Shown here piece by piece: positions 33,560 through 44,526 of a DNA stretch of 64,000 nucleotides. The DNA comes from Whalleya microplaca (Eukaryota; Ascomycota; Sordariomycetes; Xylariales; Xylariaceae). The stretch lies in the NCBI GenBank assembly GCA_022497155.1, contig MU385768.1, positions 1 through 64,000 of the forward strand. Reading direction: 5' to 3'. Numbering within the stretch: position 1 is the stretch's first letter; every line of letters starts with the position of its first letter. Under the pieces are notes generated by a model. That model searched no databases and had not been told where the DNA came from. It worked only from the letters and a program-made list of their open reading frames with translations. The translations under genes and the position numbers were made by a program.

Positions 33560-35748
33560 CCCAGCAAGCAATGGCTACCGGTGAGTCCGATAGAAGGGTA
33601 ACAGTTAACTATCCTCGGTCTAACCGTTTGAATTACCGAGCTGCTACATGACATTCAGATCATAGGCCCAGTCGGGCTAGGGATATGCCGATTAGAGGAT
33701 GGGGGTGAACATGCTCGGAGCCGACTTCTCAGCAGTGGGTCTTGGACAAGAGTAGCCACTATGACAATTCCTTTTATCGGGTTGTCAGGTCGACTTGGGG
33801 CCCAAGGCGAAGGACTGTCTGAGGGTTCAGCTTGCTTACTTGCTTGCCTGCTTGCTTGCTTGTTTGATTGCCCGTAGGCTAATGACAATGGGTAAGGTAG
33901 ATGTCGACGGAGCACTGGAGGAACACGGCGCAAGATAAATGACACGACTTGCTTGTATATAGCTTATATCGTTCCGCGAAACATTCAGTACAACGAAACA
34001 AAATCTTAGTATGCTGGCCGGCGTGGGCAATGGGGCCAATCGAAACCACTTGTGTGTAGGACGAGGTGCGACACAGGAAGGGTAAGCTGTAGATGCAAAT
34101 GCGCTGGAACATCTAGATTCTGAAGACATTTTATTACGGCACGCCCGCACGTACAAGCGCTACTAATTGAACGTGGGAAGAAGTGGGCGATAGAAGAAAA
34201 GGTGGGGTTTATTAGCTGCAATCAATGGGATAGCAACCTGATCCTTGACCAGGTTAGGACAGGTACAGTACCTAGGTTAGCAGAATACTACGTACGTATG
34301 AGGCAGCAATGCCCTCGTACATTTCCCCGGTCCTCCCAATTTGACCCCAGACCAAGCAAACTCGGGATCTGGGGGACTATCCAGTCATCGCTACAGATCG
34401 TGGAGCTTGTATGGGCCCCCTGCTCCCATAATGGACAATTCATTAGCTCATGCCTGCAGTTATTGGCCATCGACCAGTATAGATTGAGGAGATGTTCATG
34501 AAGTTGACAAGATGATCATGGCTCACTTGAGCTGAGCTAAACAACGCCACAAAGGCAGGTTCCGTGACGGTTGAAAAGGTAGACGCCTGACGCTAATAAG
34601 AACTGGCAACTGGAATCGAGTCCCCTTTCGGACTAGGGTCACCCTAGGACTTGACCAGCGACGCTCCTGGGCTCTCTACGACTCGGGCAATTTTTAGGAA
34701 TGGGCGGACTAGAGAAAAGTAGTGATAAATTGATTCTTCAGCGGCAGCGGGACTCTGTACTCCTCTGGTTTGTACTGTACACGGAGCTGAACTATGCGCC
34801 AAGGAAGCCCCATGAAGCCGCAGATCAGAGTCACTCCAGTTACGGCAGATCGAAGTGTGACATATGATGATGCAGCTGAGTTTTTCAATTTCCCTCTAGA
34901 AGAATAAAAGGGTATCGGAGAGAGCTAATCGGTAACACAGACAGGACTGTGTTACCGAAAACGCGCATTCTTTGTAGAAACGACAAATTGTCCTACGCTT
35001 CTGTCATGTTCTGTTGGTTGACCATGGATTGCGTTTTCAGACACACATAGCAGCAGTACGTTCGGTCGGTATTCTTTGTGTCACCAACCGAAAGAATTTC
35101 TTGCCGTCTTACAAACGGCCTCAAGGCGGAAGTGAGTTAAGGGGTTACCGGCAGGAACATCTCCGCCATTGGACCGGTCTTGTGGCCAGACGGAGTCTCC
35201 TTCAGTGCGTATAGGGTAACTAACCCCTTGAGCGTAATGAAGTTTCGAGCCCCGATATTCTACTATTCGTATATCATCGCTGGAAAGGCGACTTCGCCTC
35301 AGCAAAGTAGCAGGGTCAACCCTCAATGTTGCTTCTTGGGGGGGATCTCCGGACTCGGCCTGACTCAGCTAAAGCTAGAGCAAAAGCCTAGTTTGCAAGC
35401 CGCAGGTGTCTCGGGAAGGTGTGCATCAGGCGCGTGTGATTGACGTAGAAACCCCATGGCAAATCCTGTTCGCACAGCATTCGATTTCCTCGAGGGGACT
35501 CGGGCCGGCGCCTAATGATGAGCCATATGCAGATGTCAGGAAGGCCCGAGTCTCCTAGCACAGCATAGGAATACTGCTCCGTATACAAAAGAGACGTGAT
35601 GCTTTATCCCGTGACTCCGCGTAGATGCAGAAAATGGCGCCAGCTTATCTGTCGACGGAAATGTGCTAGCTGGATCGGACCACTGCCGCTGAAATGACAA
35701 ACTAGTCCGTTATAGCAAGACGGAAAGGAGCAAGTAATATCGTATCAG
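33560..35748. other. intergenic stretch upstream of Zn2Cys6 gene
   Basis: The first few hundred bases are the promoter and leader of the minus-strand Zn2Cys6 gene. A run of TTGCTTGC-type repeats lies near 33835-33862. Frames on both strands up to about 106 codons have no recognisable content. The last 100 bases may hold earlier exons of the candidate gene at 35749-36204; an ATG with a short protein-like frame lies at 35634. Confidence 0.45.
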
Positions 35749-36204
35749 GGATTCCGGTCACACTGCGGCGACAACGGAATGCAATGAATTCGATCTTGTC
35801 CTTCATGTGTTATCTATCGATGAATTTGGTCAGCTGGAACTAGCGTGAGTAGGCCCTCCCTGTGTGTACCGGGAAGCTAAAGAGGTGCGGTCGTGTAACT
35901 GTATACTTCGATGAAGGATACCGAGAACCTCTATCCACCGTACGTGAAGTCCTGGTGGGTAGTTCCATAAGTAGATAGATTTCAAGGGCTTGTCATCCCG
36001 TCTTATGAACTGAAGCCCAACATTAAGCCCATGATTGGTCTTACATGGGACAGACCTACAGGAGTTCTTACATGGTAGGTAGATGTAGCATCTAATTGAC
36101 CTATGATATTCAGTGAGCTGCGGAGAGTACACAGTGACACAGGTCATCGTCACTATATAATCGGTGATCTTGCCAATGATGGTCTAGACCCTCTGGAGGA
36201 TTAG
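35749..36204 (+). CDS. candidate spliced or decayed gene, family unknown
   Basis: Three protein-like segments join in frame on the + strand: 35749-35844 (NEFDLVLHVLSIDEFGQLEL), 35979-36074 (FQGLVIPSYELKPNIKPMIG then LTWDRPTG) and 36114-36204 (ELRRVHSDTGHRHYIIGDLA then NDGLDPLED and stop). The first intron has GTGAGT and TAG ends with matching phase. The second would be only 39 bases (GTAGGT..TTCAG) with the branch-like TCTAAT, which is short for this group. Being a multiple of three it may equally be coding sequence with stops. The first segment is preceded by TATCAG, a possible acceptor, but no upstream exon is certain. I do not recognise the family. Either a real small gene with further 5' exons or a relic. 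Confidence 0.4.
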
Positions 36205-36727
36205 TTGGAAGTTGATAATATCGCGATGTCAACCGTGATCTCATATTATTAGAGTTGACAACAGCCTAGGTAATATCATACGAAATCACGCCATGTCATT
36301 CTCGTTAGCGGCATATAAACTTTCGTTGATGCAAGCCTCATTAAGACCAGGTAACCTTGAAAATTGAAAAGCTTATTGCATTAGGGAGCTGGGGTGGTAG
36401 CTGGGTAGGGAGGTTAACTTGAACCGAACGTGGGGACGCAGGGGACGTAGGGGACGTTGGTGTCAGGCACTTGAGCACGTGATCCCCCCAACAGATCCAA
36501 AAGCTTATTTCGCGGAGTAATCCGTACCTACCTACCGCCGCAATGGTCAGGTACCAGCATCCTTGCAGGGTAAAAAAAGCAAAAAATAACATACAGTAAA
36601 AAAATAAGATAAAAAGTCTCCACAGCAAACAACCACATGCATTTATCATCACTCAAAACATCCTAGAACGTGCTTTGAGTCGGACCTTTTCAATTAACCC
36701 ATTTGATGAGTATCTGCTCAGATCATC
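36205..36727 (+). promoter_or_regulatory. upstream region of RRP8
   Basis: No coding segment is seen. AT-rich sequence with GGGACG-type tandem words near 36432-36462 and A-runs near 36572-36612. The leader directly before the start is pyrimidine-poor. Confidence 0.4.
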
Positions 36728-38305
36728 ATGTTTGCTGTTCCAGGCTGGGCGGTGTCTGCCGATACTCTCAAATCAGAAACTGCGTCGGCTTCGAAGCCGA
36801 CGACTCAGGGTGAGACCGAGTCGAAGAAGCGGAAGCGGGCAAGCCACGTCACCACTTCCAACGTTGCTGATCTCTGGGAGCAGATCATCGAGGGCAGGTC
36901 AGGGAAGAAGGCCCGACCTGATCAGTCTCAGGAGAATGGATCAGGGGAGCATGGCAATGACGGCGGCAAGGGGAGGAGTCGATTCACGGCGGAGGGCAAA
37001 CCGAAACTAACCCTGAAGGAGAAGAAGAAACTCAAGAAACTCAGGGACGCTGCTCAGAATGGCGAAGCAGCTGGGGACGGCAAGTCGGCACCGAACTCAT
37101 CCAACGCTCCTCCCAGCAAGGAGGGCAAAAAGGAGAAGAAAAAGAGCAAGTCCAAGAAAGATGAAGCGACCGAACCAGCAAACCACCGCACCAAGGCCCC
37201 TCCTCCCCAGCCAAAACTAACACCCATGCAAGCCGCCATGAGAGAGAAGCTCGTCTCAGCCCGCTTCCGCCACCTGAACGAGACGCTGTACACGAAGCCG
37301 TCGACCGAGGCGCTGCAGCTCTTCCAGGACTCGCCCGAGCTCTTCCACGAGTACCACGAGGGCTTCCGCCGGCAGGTCGACGTGTGGCCCGAGAACCCGA
37401 TCGACGGGTACATCCGGGACGTGCAGGAGCGGGGGGCGGTCAAGCAGCCCCCCAAGTCATCATCATCGAGCAGCAAGAAGCCCGCCTCCCCCGGCACCAC
37501 CCCACCGCTCCCGCGCACGGGAGGCACCTGCACGATCGCGGACCTCGGGTGCGGCGACGCCAAGCTCGCCGCGGCGCTGCAGCCGCAGAGCAGGAAGCTG
37601 CGTCTGCGGGTGCTGAGCTACGACCTGCAGAGCCCGAGTCCCCTGGTGACGCGGGCGGACATCGCGGACCTGCCGCTCGCGGACGGCAGTGTGAATGTCG
37701 TCGTCTTCTGCCTCGCGCTCATGGGCACCAACTGGCTCGACTTCGTCGAGGAGGCCTGGCGCGCCCTGCACTGGAAGGGCGAGCTGTGGGTCGCCGAGAT
37801 CAAGAGCCGGTTCGGGCCCGTGGGCGGGGGCGGGGGCAAGGCGAAGGGTCAGGAGAAGGGTAGGAATGCGCCTGTGGACCACAGCGTGGGGAAGCGCAGG
37901 AAGGTAACGGGGAAGCCGGGGAAGAAGGGCAAAGGGGGTGATGATGGAGAGGAGGGGGATCACGAGACGGAATTAGCGGTTGAGGTGGATGGTGTGGAGG
38001 ATAGGCGCGAGGAGACGGACGTCTCGGCGTTCGTCGAGGCGCTGCGCAAACGAGGGTTCGTCCTACAGGATGTGGGTAATAATGCGGTGGACTTGAGCAA
38101 CAAGATGTTCGTGAAGATGCACTTTGCCAAAGCAGCGACACCGACAGTTGGAAAGGGGGCCGTCGCCGTTGCTCCGAAGGAATCATCATCATCTGGTGGT
38201 GGCTTCAAGAAGAACAACGGGATCAAGTTCATTGAGGAGCAGAAAGACACGGTGGCGGTGGACGAGAGCTCTATTCTGAAGCCCTGCGTCTATAAACAGC
38301 GATAG
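36728..38305 (+). CDS. RRP8: 25S rRNA adenine-N1 methyltransferase Rrp8
   Basis: Nucleolar SAM-dependent enzyme that makes N1-methyladenosine in the large-subunit rRNA during ribosome assembly. It has no intron and 525 residues. The N-terminal 170 residues are Lys/Glu-rich and low in complexity, typical for nucleolar targeting, with VADLWEQIIEGR near residue 50. The conserved Rrp8 segment MQAAMREKLVSARFRHLNET and LYTKPSTEALQLF precede FRRQVDVWPENPID. SAM motif I IADLGCGDAKLA lies near residues 270-282, preceded by a Ser/Pro/Gly-rich insert absent from the yeast protein. VNVVVFCLALMGTNWLDFVE and GELWVAEIKSRF follow. A second basic insert (about residues 360-415) separates the last two conserved blocks, the final one being FVKMHFAK. 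The C-terminal third is GC-rich. Convergent with DDI1, 441 bases between stops. Confidence 0.94.
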   Translation: MFAVPGWAVSADTLKSETASASKPTTQGETESKKRKRASHVTTSNVADLWEQIIEGRSGKKARPDQSQENGSGEHGNDGGKGRSRFTAEGKPKLTLKEKKKLKKLRDAAQNGEAAGDGKSAPNSSNAPPSKEGKKEKKKSKSKKDEATEPANHRTKAPPPQPKLTPMQAAMREKLVSARFRHLNETLYTKPSTEALQLFQDSPELFHEYHEGFRRQVDVWPENPIDGYIRDVQERGAVKQPPKSSSSSSKKPASPGTTPPLPRTGGTCTIADLGCGDAKLAAALQPQSRKLRLRVLSYDLQSPSPLVTRADIADLPLADGSVNVVVFCLALMGTNWLDFVEEAWRALHWKGELWVAEIKSRFGPVGGGGGKAKGQEKGRNAPVDHSVGKRRKVTGKPGKKGKGGDDGEEGDHETELAVEVDGVEDRREETDVSAFVEALRKRGFVLQDVGNNAVDLSNKMFVKMHFAKAATPTVGKGAVAVAPKESSSSGGGFKKNNGIKFIEEQKDTVAVDESSILKPCVYKQR

Positions 38306-38746
38306 GCTAGCTATCTTATTTCGTTCGTACATAACAGTAATACTACTACCAACTACCTACAACACGCATTGCCGCATTGCTGTGTGCCCCAAAGTCAAGA
38401 TACAACATTTGGTGCGCAATGGCTCTGCTTTAGACCAAGAGCTGAGTGAACTCGCTTTAACCAGACGCAAAACGCTTCTCTCCCTCTTCTGCTGTTTGAA
38501 GCAAGCAAGCAAGCTGACAAGCAGGGTCCATCCCAAGCGAGACTCAAAAAATATAAAAACCTTTCACTCCATCGCTTCTAGAGGACGTACGAAGTACCCT
38601 TGCCGATTCTTGATGATGCCTTTTCCTATATCGGTTGTATACCAATTTCCAAGCTCAAGCCTGCCTGCCTGCCAACTGATCATGTCCTGTCCCCCAATGC
38701 TATGTCCGTCTTTTCGACCTCCAATCGCCCACAATGCAAGTGACTA
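38306..38746. terminator. convergent 3' region of RRP8 and DDI1
   Basis: Both genes end here. The sequence contains CAAGCAAGCAAGC near 38501 and CTGCCTGCCTGCC near 38661. No coding segment and no single clear poly(A) signal is visible. Confidence 0.4.
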
Positions 38747-40253
38747 TTAGTTGTTAAACAGGATCGAGGCTGCGATGTCAATGTCACCGCCGCTAGCTTC
38801 TAGTGCACTGATTGCAGCCTGTCTGTTCCAACCTAGGTCTACTAGTTTCTGGATGTCTTCTTCTGGGAATGCCCTCCGAGGCTGTGCTTGGGGCTGAGGT
38901 TGAGAAGGCCGGGCTGGGGGGGCTATAGGTCGCGGTGCCGAGGGACCTGCAGCCGAGGCCGCAGGGGCAGGACGACCTGTAGGGGCAGTAACAGCACCAG
39001 ACCGGGCACCGATAGTGGTACCCCCTGGTCCTTGGACAGTCGGCTCCTCATTGACCGCCTCCTCCGTCTCCTTGGGGATATCCGATTCGCCGAGGAAATC
39101 TACCTCTTCGCCTTGAATGATAAGCTTGTTTCGGGCCAGGTCGATAGTGGCTTGATGGCCCTTAAGAATGTCAAGGCCAATCAGCAGATCGACCGATTTT
39201 CCCTCCATGACGGTGAAGGCTGCAGGAAGATGCTTCGTGCCAAGTTGGAGCTCGGTATAATGCACACGACCAATGATATTGGCCGTCCCCACTCCACGAG
39301 CAACTCCAGCAAAGCGTTTGTCGACCAGACGCATGATGTTACATGCCTCGGCGCAAGCAGGGCTCATAATGGTAGCCTGAGCGCCAGAGTCTACCAGACC
39401 CTTGACCTTGAAGCCATTGACCTTGACATCTACATAAAGGAGGTGCACGCGACCGAAAGCTGTAAAAATGGAATCAGTAGCTGCAACAACTGGTAGATAC
39501 AGACAGAAGAGGGAATGCAATACTTACATTCTGGATTGTACTCCATGGCGTTTTGGAGATTCTCCATGACGCCTTGTTGGCGAATCATGTCTTCGATCTT
39601 GGCCTGGGACTCGGGGTTGAACTCGTCATTGTTCAGAGCCTCGATTTCTCGCATGCGTGCTAAGCGAGCAGCTTCTTCCTCATCTCCTCTAGTGCGGACC
39701 ATCTGAGCAAATCTCTGTGGATCCTCAAGAACAGCAGCCAGATCAGACCTCGTCTGCTCTACATGTCTTCGCAGCTGGGGGTCGCCGAGGATTTGTAGAC
39801 GGATGGTCTCCGGATCCTGAGGCAGAGGTGTAGCACCCGCACCACCGGCAGCACCAGCACCCGCTCCCGCCCTTCTCTGGGCAGATTGCTGGCCTCGATG
39901 AGCAGGCGCAACACCGGTGTTACCTCGCATATCTCGGACATGTAACGCGAGCATGTCGCCATCCGAAATGTTCAGATCGCGAAGGGTCTTGGAATTGTCG
40001 GTGATTAGCTGGCCATTGTGGTAGATGTTCTGCGAGGGCGCGGGGATGCCCTCGGCTTCGATGGAGCTTCGCAGGTCGGCCAGGGTCATGTCAGGCGGGA
40101 CATCGAGGTTTATCAGCTGCAGCTCCGGAGCCTCGACATCCGGGTTGTTCACGTTCACGGTGATGTGCCTGTGCCGACACACGTTAGTTAGCGCAGGTGT
40201 TTCAAACAATTGTCAAACAATGCGACGTGACGTGCGCCGGAGCTTACATACAT
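38747..40253 (-). CDS. DDI1: DNA damage-inducible protein 1 (ubiquitin shuttle/protease)
   Basis: Carries ubiquitinated proteins to the proteasome and has a retroviral-type aspartic protease fold. Minus-strand exons: 40253-40252, 40168-39528 and 39459-38747, giving 451 residues. The protein opens with a ubiquitin-like domain (MHITVNVNN to ALHVR, residues 1-76), then a helical middle with repeated Arg/Glu. The protease domain begins FGRVHLLYVDVKVNGFKVKG with active site VDSGAQATIMSP near residue 238 and continues to DLLIGLDILKGHQATIDL. The last 40 residues are a UBA domain (DIQKLVDLGWNRQAAISALE). The start codon seems divided: AT in exon 1 and G at the start of exon 2, with donor GTATGT and acceptor CAG. 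This gives a start exactly at the beginning of the ubiquitin-like fold. The in-frame ATG at 40209 lies inside that intron and would add non-family residues. The later junction restores NPESFGRVHLL. Confidence 0.94.
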
Positions 40254-40675
40254 TTCGGCTGGGAATGACAGGCAGGGTGACAGGAGTGACAGATCAAGGG
40301 ACAGATCAAAATCTGATGTTGACACTTTGAGTTTGAGTATCAATGTGATCACGAGAGTGAAGAAAAAAAGAGAAGGCTGTATTTAAAGTGAGTGAATGAA
40401 TGAACAATATGTATCAGTGCCGTTGGCACAGCCGGGGGAAAGTGGCAGAAGTGGGCAGAAATAATGGCGATGATTATTGCAGCAGTGCAGCAGTGCAGCA
40501 ATAGATGATTGCAGAGAGGTGAGCTGCGGCGAAATGGCAAATTTGAGGGTAGCACTGTCTCACCAGCTTAGAGAGTTGACGACGTAACACCAGCACATGC
40601 TATGGTACTAATAAAGGCCGATACGACGTGCATCATGGCTTTTGAGCGGTCCCACCCGTGCACAGTAGCAGCGCT

Positions 40676-40699
40676 AGGCAGGCAGGCAGGCAGGCAGGT
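40676..40699. repeat. (GGCA)n microsatellite
   Basis: Six copies of the four-base unit without interruption. Confidence 0.95.
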
Positions 40700-40911
40700 A
40701 GCTACTGCCTACAGTACATACATACCTAGACATACTAACCTCATAGGAAGCTAGCACCTACCTAGCAACTACCTAGCACCTGCCTGCGCAGTGCATACAT
40801 ACTAAAGGTAGGAGCCACTGGCCGTGAGGGGGGCCGCGAGGGGCCTGGAGTCCAGCCCAGCCTCTACGCTACCTACTTTATGTATGTACATCTTACCTGT
40901 GCTGCTACTGC

Positions 40912-40950
40912 GTACATACATATGTACATACATATGTACATACATATGTA
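40912..40950. repeat. self-complementary 12-base tandem repeat
   Basis: Three tandem copies of GTACATACATAT end in GTA. Because GTACATAC and its flanks are largely self-complementary (ACATATGT), the tract can fold into hairpins on either strand. Confidence 0.9.
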
Positions 40951-42158
40951 ATCCGAAGACCCCTCCCCCTCCCCTCCCCTCTCCCCTCTCCTCTCCTCCA
41001 ACGACAGCGTGGGGTATCCGCCAGCCCCACCTCAGCGAGATCTCCCATCTACTACCTAAAACATGTTCCAATAGGAATACGTAGGGCTGGAAGCCTAGGG
41101 AGGTAGCTAATGTAGCTCGCCCTATCTGGCTGAACATTCAGGTTTATGTCTCGTTGACTATTTCTGCAACATTATAGCAGCATTATATTAAGCCAACACC
41201 TGGACAAAAGTTCTTTCTTTTCTTTTCCCCTCTCTCAGTCTAAAAAATCTAATAATAAAATCACTGCATCATATAAGTATATCAGCTGAGTCGAGAACGC
41301 CAGCATCCTTCAACCACCTGGCATTCCACCGCATTCCACCCGCAACATGTGTCATGCCAGCCCTGGCACAACCCGGGCTGTTTTCTGCTGACTGGACACA
41401 TGGAGTTCGAAACGGGTAGAATGTCTCACAGCAACCGTTGAAGTCTACGCAACACCTTCCTATAACACGAACTTATTGCATCACCTTTTTTTGGAAAGTG
41501 TTGGGTATCGGAACATTCCAATATGTATATGATTTATTTCGTCAGTGAGGGTGTACTTTTGAATTTATTCGTAAGCACATATGTAGCTAGAAGTATAGTC
41601 GAAGTGGTGCATGTAAGTAATTGAGGCTGCCCTGAGTATCTCGTATGTAGCAGGTCGGATCCAGTCAGACTGTCCAGTTGGGTCTGGTACCTTAGTTCGA
41701 GTGCCTACCGTACGGATCCGTACCGTTAGCTATTGAAGCGCGGAACCGGAAGTAGATGGTTCCGAGTCGCTCAAATGGACGGGACCACCTGCATGAAGAC
41801 CCCAGTTCCAGGCTTTACCGTCACTTTTCCAATCATCCGCTTCGATTGGTTGATGCTATGTCCACCATCTCGATTCTCCAGACCTGAGAGCTGATGAACA
41901 GCAGTAAAGTGCCTGAGTGCCCACCGCCATCGACGATCACATAGCTAATATGTCATGCCTGCCACGCGCATGCTTTCCATTGCGAGTCGTATCTATCCTA
42001 ACTCGATCCTGATCATATGATCGGTCACTTTAAAAACGATGAACGTTGAACCCCGTGTCAGCCAAAATCATGTTTCTCCTATTTGCCTTCTGATACGGTC
42101 CAGTGGTAGCTAATACCTGAGCCTTCATATACCGCCGTGTTTGACGTGGCTTGAGATC

Positions 42159-44526
42159 ATGGCTTCTCCAATACTATTAAACACGTCCAACTTTCTTGGA
42201 GTGGCATTAGTCGTCAACAGGTTGCGGGATGGTCCGCTATTCGTCTTCCACTACCCACCTCATATCCTACCTCCGTGCGCTACACAACCCCGTAATAGCG
42301 GATCGAGGGATGAATTGGACGACGATGACGAATTATTAAATCAGATGTCCCATCCCCCCTTTGAGGCACCTTCCGGTTCTCTACCTAAGTCAGTTGACGC
42401 GCAGAACTGGAACCACGAAGATCACCTCGAGACAGACAGCGGCTCTCAGATAGTTCCCTGGGAACACGTAGCGGGATATCCCACCAAGGACCTGGAGAGC
42501 CTCCTGACTCCCAATAGAGCCTTCCACAAGAAGCTCTTTCAAGTCTCTTTGGAACAAATCTGCTATGCTTCGTACCCCATATACGTCCCAGAGAATGGCA
42601 TATGGCGGAAGAAGAAGAAACAGCCGAAGTATCGACCGGCAAAGTCCCCCGAGGATGGAGACCCAGTTTCCGCCCCTGCAGGTGACATCCCGCAGATCGA
42701 AACCAAGGACATGGCAGACGATGCCGCCCCTGGCAATCAGCCGGATGAGGCCGATGAGAAGAAGAGCGGCATGACTATGTTCAACCTGGTGTTTATTCTG
42801 AACCCTAAGAAACACGAGGCTAAAGAATTGGTCGAGACCCTCTACCTCCACATTATTAAGAAGGTGAATAAGGTCTACAAGTACAGTCAGCAAAAGAGTG
42901 ATTTCATCTGGAAGGAATCGAAACGGATTCTAGAGCTGAAGGATAAGGGGCGAGGGAACAGTACGTAATCCTTTTCGTAACTCGAAAAGGTGACACGGCT
43001 GAAGCTGACCAATAACGTAGAAACGAAGATGAGCACACTATGGAGGGAGATACTTGATGTTTCATCGCTAGCAGCGTCAATGCAAGATGTCTACGAGGCC
43101 GTGTCTCACAACAAAATAGCTGCCTTGCAATTAGAAACAGCCGAGGGCACTGTCACGCACTCGGTCCAGATTCCCATGCCGTTCTACCTCACGGACCTTC
43201 CACCCGAGGACCAGAGTGATTCAAAGGGTCTATGGATCACAACCGCCAATTACTTCGTCGAGGAGGATAGCCTCAGCGATCCCGCGTACCTAGACAAGAA
43301 CTTCACTTTGCTCCTCATGAGTGACGGGAAGAAGATCATAGCAGAGCTCCAAACTGATCCGGATGAGACCACGGCCGCGATGATCGAGTTCGTCCGTCTT
43401 TCAAAGCCTACTATGTCGTACGTCACCAATCGTGAAACAACCCCCTTTTCACCTCGACTCTCTGTAACCACTGGTAAACTAACTCACCTTACTTTCTAGA
43501 TTTCACCAGATCAGCCAGGGTACCGCTCTCTCACCGGCGCAAGTGCGTAAGTACGCGCAGCACTTCATCTTCTGGCGGCGAGCGATCGCGATCCCGCCCC
43601 TGCACGCGAGAGACGTGTACATGCTATCGCCGAACAGCGACATCGCAAGTCTGCCAAAGGCGAGCCAGGCCTGGGCGCGCGCGTTCCCCCTGGCTCCGCC
43701 ACTACCTGAGTTCCTCGCGTCCCTCTCCGCCGCGCCCCGCTCCTACAAGTGGTTTGCGCCCTCCAAGAACCACCGGCCGACCTACCTGGCCATGCTCGCC
43801 TGGCTCATGCGCGGAGGCTGGGTCGCCCAGCTCTGCACCTTCGCCTACGTCGTCGTCTGGCCCGAGATCCGCTACGAAGTCGATTACGAGATCGAAGCCG
43901 AGGAACTCCGCGCCGCCGCCCAGGACCCCGCGGATCCCCGGCCCTCCTCACCCTCTTCTTCCGCCGGCGCCGGCGACGGCGCGGCCGATTCCCGCCCCTC
44001 CTCGCCCGGGTCCCCCTCAGACCACCACCCCTCCTCCCCCACCTCCCTCCCCGCCAGCCCCAACGACAGAAGCAGCCGCGCGGCCAGTCCCACCACCGCC
44101 GCCGCGGCCTCCAGCTCCAAGACCCCCACGATCGGCGAGCAGGTAGCCGAGCAAGCGCGCCTCCAGCGCAAAGCCGACAAGGAGCAACGCGAGGCAGCCA
44201 AGAAAGCCACCTTGCACGCGCGCCGGCCCGTCCCCGCGGCCACGGACCGCCCCTCGACGAACGCGTCGCCGCACCTGGCGGGGCTGGCGCCGTACGTGAT
44301 CGTCGACGCCGCGCGCGCGACGGGCCGCGACTCGCTGTACCTGTGCGCCATCGGGCGGCGGTTCCGCGACGCGCGCGTGCGCGCCGCCTGGCCCGCCTTC
44401 TGGAAGTACTTCAATGGGCGCGCGGCGCTCGAGCGCGTCGCGCTGCACGAGGATCTCAAGCGCAAGGAGGCGTGGGGGTTGTTGGGGGCTATGAGTGAGT
44501 ATTTGATTTGTGTTAGGCATTGGTAG
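42159..44526 (+). CDS. NPR3: nitrogen permease regulator 3 (SEACIT subunit)
   Basis: Subunit of the Npr2-Npr3-Iml1 (SEACIT/GATOR1) complex at the vacuole, which inactivates the Rag-type GTPase and restrains TORC1 when nitrogen is scarce. Exons 42159-42960, 43021-43417 and 43500-44526 give 741 residues. The longin-like start LLNTSNFLGVALVVNRLRDG and PLFVFHYPP is family-typical. MTMFNLVFILNPKKHEAKEL follows near residue 210. The junctions restore RGNKTKMSTLWREIL and KPTMSFHQISQGTALSPAQV, and then KYAQHFIFWRRAIAIPPLHA. A Ser/Pro/Ala-rich, very GC-rich insert (about residues 590-650) separates AYVVVWPEIRYEVD from the C-terminal winged-helix end (YFNGRAALERVALHEDLKRK to LICVRHW). I chose the ATG at 42159 rather than 42141 because orthologues begin at MASPILLNTSN-like sequence. 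Confidence 0.94.

Larger units (their letters stand above)
40254..42158. promoter_or_regulatory. divergent intergenic region DDI1 / NPR3
   Basis: About 1.9 kb holding the promoters of two genes read away from each other. A GGCA tetranucleotide run lies at 40676-40699, a palindromic ACATACATATGT array at 40912-40950, and a CCCTCCCCTCCCC run at 40964-40997. CCTACCTAGC words recur around 40740-40790. No gene is seen. Confidence 0.55.

Noticed and set aside
35885..35978. Extra exon between the first two segments of the candidate gene
   Set aside because: It reads as protein but needs a 40-base intron before it and a frameshift after it; a single 134-base intron with GTGAGT and TAG is simpler.
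40164..40209. DDI1 start at the ATG at 40209
   Set aside because: It adds residues unrelated to the ubiquitin-like domain and lies within the probable first intron.
43749..44520. Long Arg/Pro-rich frames overlapping NPR3 on both strands
   Set aside because: They are shadows of the GC-rich third exon of NPR3.
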